Below are positions 59,263 through 64,000 of a stretch of DNA of 64,000 nt, piece after piece; the first letter of the stretch is position 1, and every line of letters begins with the position of its first letter. The position numbers were made by a program, and so were the translations under genes. The DNA is taken from positions 248,001 to 312,000 of the forward strand of contig NZ_CAHJXO010000003.1 in NCBI RefSeq assembly GCF_903645305.1, given 5' to 3'. Source of the DNA: Corynebacterium sp. Marseille-P4321. GTDB taxonomy: Bacteria > Actinomycetota > Actinomycetes > Mycobacteriales > Mycobacteriaceae. The notes under the pieces are model-generated. The model did no database searches. It was not told the DNA's origin and saw nothing but the letters and a program-made list of their open reading frames with translations.

Positions 59263-60012
59263 TTAGTCGTCGCCGCCCTTGAAAGCGGCGCGGGCACGCT
59301 CGGCGTTGATCGCGCCGACCGCGTCCAGCGGGATGCCGGCCGGGCAGACATCCGCGCACTCGCCGAACAGGGAGCAGTGGCCGAAGTTCGTCTCCAGCTC
59401 GTCCACCATGTTGCGGGCACGGCGGGCGCGCTCCTGCTTACCCAGCGGGAGCAGCTTGAGGTGCTTCAGCTTCGCGCCGGTGAACAGGTGGGCCGCACCG
59501 TTCGGGCACGCCGCCACACAGGCGCCGCAGCCGATGCAGGCCGCGTAGTCCAGCGCGGTCTCCGCGTCGTGGTGGTTCACATGCATCGTGTCGGCGTCCG
59601 GGGCGGTACCTGCGTTGACAGAGACGTAGCCGCCCTGCTGCATCACGCGGTCCAGCGCGGAGCGGTCCACCACCAGGTCCTTGATCACCGGGAACGCGCC
59701 GGAGCGGAACGGCTCGATCTTCAGCGTGTCGCCGTCCTTGTAGTTGTACAGGCGCTGCAGACAGGCCGTGATGTTGTGGTCGGCGCCGTGCGGGCGGCCG
59801 TTCACGGAAAGTCCGCAGGTGCCGCAGATGCCCTCGCGGCAGTCCGACGCGAAGGTGAACGGCTCCTTGCCCTCCTCCACGTAGCGGTTGTTCACGTGGT
59901 CAAGCAGCTCCAGGATGGACATCTGCTCCACCGCGTCGTCGACCTGGACGGTCTCGAAGCTACCTTCAGTATCCGGACCGGCCTGACGCCAGATTTCAAG
60001 TGTGAGTTTCAT
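59263..60012 (-). CDS. sdhB: succinate dehydrogenase iron-sulfur subunit
   Basis: 249 residues. A 2Fe-2S domain with CREGICGTCG (about residues 58-67), and the 4Fe-4S and 3Fe-4S ligands in CIGCGACVAACPNGA (about 154-168) and CSLFGECADVCPAGI. It carries electrons from FAD in SdhA to the membrane anchor SdhC and menaquinone. The stop of sdhA abuts the start here. The actinobacterial form lacks an SdhD gene, as here. Confidence 0.95.
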   Translation of the reverse strand: MKLTLEIWRQAGPDTEGSFETVQVDDAVEQMSILELLDHVNNRYVEEGKEPFTFASDCREGICGTCGLSVNGRPHGADHNITACLQRLYNYKDGDTLKIEPFRSGAFPVIKDLVVDRSALDRVMQQGGYVSVNAGTAPDADTMHVNHHDAETALDYAACIGCGACVAACPNGAAHLFTGAKLKHLKLLPLGKQERARRARNMVDELETNFGHCSLFGECADVCPAGIPLDAVGAINAERARAAFKGGDD

Positions 60013-62082
<2,070 letters not shown>

Positions 62083-62104
62083 ATGTGTTTCTCCTAGTTA
62101 GCCG

Positions 62105-62878
62105 TTACCGAGCGAAATCCGGGACCCAGCCGAACGCGATAGCGAGCGGCATGATCACGTTACCGGCGACAACAATGAACGGAAGGATGTAAGCCAGCAC
62201 AACCATCAGGCCCTGGCCGCGCTTGCCCAGCCAGCCCAAGTCGCTCACTGCGAGGTAAACGCCGTGAGTGAGGTGGAGCAGCAGCGCGAGGTTCGCCACC
62301 ACGTAGACCAAGGTGACCCACCAGCGGCCCGGCGCAAAGGTGGCGAGCAGGTTGTCGCGCACCGCACCGTGGACGAACTCGTCGGACGCCACAACCTCGC
62401 CGACGGTGAGGTCGAGCAGGTGGAAAACGATAAACAGCAGCAGGATGATGCCGGTGACCAGCATCGCGCGGGTAGCAGTAGACTGCCATCCGCCCATAAG
62501 GTTCGTGCGCTTGAACTTGCCGCGCGACTTAGAGGAGCGGGACCTCAGCGCGAACGCGCCGTAGATGTGCAGCACCAGGCAGGCCAGCAGGATGATGCGC
62601 AGGATCCACAGGAAACCCTCGCGCGGGAACAGCGGCTCACCGATGGTGCGCAGGAACTCGCCGTACTCGTCGATCGGCGCAGTGCCATCGGCCTTGAGCG
62701 GCATGAAGATCTTCAGGTTGCCCACCATGTGACCCAGAACGAAGAGACCGAAGATGAGGCCAGTGATGGCCATGGTCAGCTTCAGAGCCCACGTGGGGTA
62801 GGACGGCCGCTCGCGCAGCGGCTTCTCAGTGATTTTTCCGTGACGAATGGCTTCACGGTCTGCGTTTTGTACAGTCAT
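62105..62878 (-). CDS. sdhC: succinate dehydrogenase cytochrome b subunit
   Basis: 257 residues from the ATG at 62878, with GGAGG seven bases upstream; the longer frame has a weak start. Five membrane helices, with conserved His residues in FVLGHMVGNLKIF, LVLHIYGAFAL, LFIVFHLLDL and LLHLTHGVY that bind the two hemes. It anchors SdhA and SdhB and passes electrons to menaquinone. It is the first gene of the operon. The 268 bases upstream hold the promoter region. Confidence 0.93.
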   Translation of the reverse strand: MTVQNADREAIRHGKITEKPLRERPSYPTWALKLTMAITGLIFGLFVLGHMVGNLKIFMPLKADGTAPIDEYGEFLRTIGEPLFPREGFLWILRIILLACLVLHIYGAFALRSRSSKSRGKFKRTNLMGGWQSTATRAMLVTGIILLLFIVFHLLDLTVGEVVASDEFVHGAVRDNLLATFAPGRWWVTLVYVVANLALLLHLTHGVYLAVSDLGWLGKRGQGLMVVLAYILPFIVVAGNVIMPLAIAFGWVPDFAR

Positions 62879-63146
62879 GGCACCTCCAGTGTCGTAAACA
62901 CGATACGAAATCTCGCCCCCTTCCACACCTTGAATCTGCAGGCGTTTTCCCACCCCATTGCCCCGCGCACCCCAGACCGAAGTCCCACCCGCACCATACG
63001 ACGCACCCCGGCTATAGATTGTGAGGTTTGCCATAGTCGGGTATCCGTCGTGGGGGATCGGCAAATCTGACCCCGTTCAGTGTCAATCTTTGGTTGGTAA
63101 GTTTCCCCTTACTGCCAGCTCAGGTGAAAGTGGGTACGCTCGTGGC
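62879..63146 (-). promoter_or_regulatory. sdhCAB promoter region
   Basis: A gene-free stretch between the divergent sdhC and SRPBCC genes. On the minus strand TTGACA (63087-63082) is a good -35, though the matching -10 is weak. The + strand holds TGGGGGAT (63051-63058) and ACCCCG (63071-63076), which partly fit the paired G-run/AC-run pattern of RamA sites. GTGTCGTAAACAC (62889-62901) is a short dyad somewhat like a GlxR site. Confidence 0.35.
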
Positions 63147-63632
63147 ATGGCTATCGATAAGAACACTGAAAATTCCGCTACCCGACAGATCGACGCACCG
63201 GCGAAGGAGATCTTCGACATCCTCTCCAACCCGGAGCGCCACTCTGAGACCGACGACTCCGGCATGGTTGTATCCGCAGACAACGGCCAGCGCCTAGAGA
63301 AGGTCGGCGACATCTTCACCATGAACATGACGAAGGAGGACGGCGACTACCAGACCAAGAACGAGGTCTTCGCCTTCCAGGAGGACCGCATTATCGGCTG
63401 GAAGAACGTGGAGAACACCACCGCCGAGGTCACCGTCGGCGCGAAGTGGCTTTACGAGCTGGAGCCTATCGACGCCGACAACACCGAGGTGAAGCTGACC
63501 TACCAGCGCGACGAGCTGGAGGAGAACCTGCTGAGCATGTCCGAGACGTTCGACGACGACTTCCTCGCAAAGTCCCTCGACTCCCTCGCTGCAGCAGTTG
63601 CCGGCACCGACAACCCGACGCAGAAGGGCTAA
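63147..63632 (+). CDS. SRPBCC-fold (START-like) protein
   Basis: 161 residues from the ATG at 63147. ATRQIDAPAKEIFDILSNPERHSE is the typical start of a polyketide-cyclase/START domain, and the end forms the long C-terminal helix (SMSETFDDDFLAKSLDSLAAAV). Acidic, without signal or membrane parts. Such proteins bind lipids or other hydrophobic ligands. No partner gene is near. It is divergent from sdhC, and a strong dyad lies after its stop. Confidence 0.78.
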   Translation: MAIDKNTENSATRQIDAPAKEIFDILSNPERHSETDDSGMVVSADNGQRLEKVGDIFTMNMTKEDGDYQTKNEVFAFQEDRIIGWKNVENTTAEVTVGAKWLYELEPIDADNTEVKLTYQRDELEENLLSMSETFDDDFLAKSLDSLAAAVAGTDNPTQKG

Positions 63633-63671
63633 CCATCTTGTAGCGCGCCCAGAGCTGCGCTAACCCCACGC

Positions 63672-63709
63672 TCGACCCCGCTATCTCCGAAGCGAGATAG
63701 CGGGGTCGA
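63672..63709. terminator. long perfect hairpin, possible two-way terminator
   Basis: TCGACCCCGCTATCTC (63672-63687) and its exact complement (63694-63709) form a 16-bp stem with a 6-base loop, 40 bases after the SRPBCC gene stop and 42 before the last gene. There is no T run, so it may work with other factors. Confidence 0.5.
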
Positions 63710-63750
63710 TCTCGTTATCGGGCGCCGCGTGCCTGCGTAGGCTCTGAGAC

Positions 63751-64000
63751 ATGGAGCGCAGCTACTACTGGGAACACCCAGATGACCCGCAGATACAGAA
63801 CCAGGCGGAGGTGTCGTTCGAACCTGACGGGCTCAGGGCGAACGGGATCCAGATCGGGCCCGGATATTCGGCACGGTGGATACTAGAAGCGCTAGATGAC
63901 TGGACAACGCAGGCCATCCACGTCCACGTGCTCGGCGAGGGGTGGAACCGAATGCTCAAGCTGGAGCGGGATTCCGACGGCGTGTGGACGAGCGAGACTT
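63751..64000 (+). CDS. putative glycolipid-binding family protein, 5' part (cut by window end)
   Basis: ATG at 63751; the frame is open to the window edge, giving about 83 residues. The sequence has the alternating pattern of the PF06475-type putative glycolipid-binding family: RSYYWEHPDDPQ, SARWILEALDDWTTQAIHVH, LKLERDSDGVWTSE, that is a Tyr/Trp-rich start, a strand with Arg-Trp and the DGxWT turn. It is likely a beta-sheet-rich cytoplasmic or envelope protein. The rest of the gene is not in the window, so length and function are open. Confidence 0.6.
   Translation, partial: MERSYYWEHPDDPQIQNQAEVSFEPDGLRANGIQIGPGYSARWILEALDDWTTQAIHVHVLGEGWNRMLKLERDSDGVWTSET

Noticed and set aside
62889..62901. 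GlxR operator before sdhC
   Set aside because: GTGT-n5-ACAC has the wrong spacing and lacks the TGTGA-N6-TCACA form; kept only as a remark in the promoter region.

Overview
The window is GC-rich (mostly in the 60s of percent by eye) and gene-dense. It looks like a chromosomal segment of a Corynebacterium. The evidence is the heme biosynthesis cluster (hemA, hemC, a hemD fusion, hemB, hemE, hemY, hemL), mycothiol gene mshA, senX3-regX3-gpmA, ppx-proC, a small basic ribosomal protein of the bS22 type, the actinobacterial sdhC-sdhA-sdhB order, and a cysteine-sensing ArsR of the Corynebacterium kind. The order of these blocks matches my recollection of the C. glutamicum chromosome. I cannot name the species from sequence alone.

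Layout. 1-4.4 kb is accessory: the C-terminal part of a Type ISP restriction-modification enzyme, a poorly coding stretch with a tRNA-like fold, and an arsenic module (arsC, acr3, divergent arsR). 4.4-9.1 kb holds a copper-chaperone lipoprotein, menA with an odd acidic tail, and a metQ-metN-metI methionine importer with an McbR-like operator. 9.1-12.2 kb holds a small carrier, a DUF559 nuclease-like gene bracketed by two palindromic elements, and small proteins. 12.2-20.1 kb holds galE, the cytochrome c maturation operon (ccsB, resB, ccdA, a ResA-like thioredoxin), a phosphatase, hemL and a reductase. 20.1-32.6 kb is the main heme block, all on the minus strand. It is interrupted between hemE and hemB by a P-type ATPase homologue without catalytic residues and two small membrane proteins. 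32.6-41.9 kb holds a HAD phosphatase, an old-yellow-enzyme relative, bS22, a BldC/excisionase-type HTH, proC, a membrane protein, ppx, a cysteine-rich protein, regX3-senX3 and gpmA. 42-49.6 kb holds a secreted trypsin-like protease, mshA, a MacB-type ABC pair divergent from a NarL-type two-component system, a long palindrome, an orphan MinD/ParA ATPase and a macro-domain protein. 49.7-58.8 kb holds two tandem acyl-CoA synthetases, murB, and small envelope or unknown proteins. 58.8-64 kb holds the succinate dehydrogenase operon and two small proteins, the last cut by the window end.

How it works together. Heme made by the hem genes feeds the cytochrome c maturation genes next door. Those genes, together with menaquinone (MenA) and succinate dehydrogenase, serve the respiratory chain. 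MshA supplies mycothiol, which the ArsC type seen here is known to use.

The strongest unexplained signal is an 11-base word, CGTCGATAAGC. It occurs 20 times exactly (both orientations) in 64 kb, almost always inside genes but in three different codon phases and once outside any called gene. Chance expectation is about 0.03. Other points worth attention are the catalytically dead P-type ATPase in the heme operon, the palindrome-bracketed DUF559 gene, and an 86-base near-perfect palindrome at 47.9-48.0 kb.
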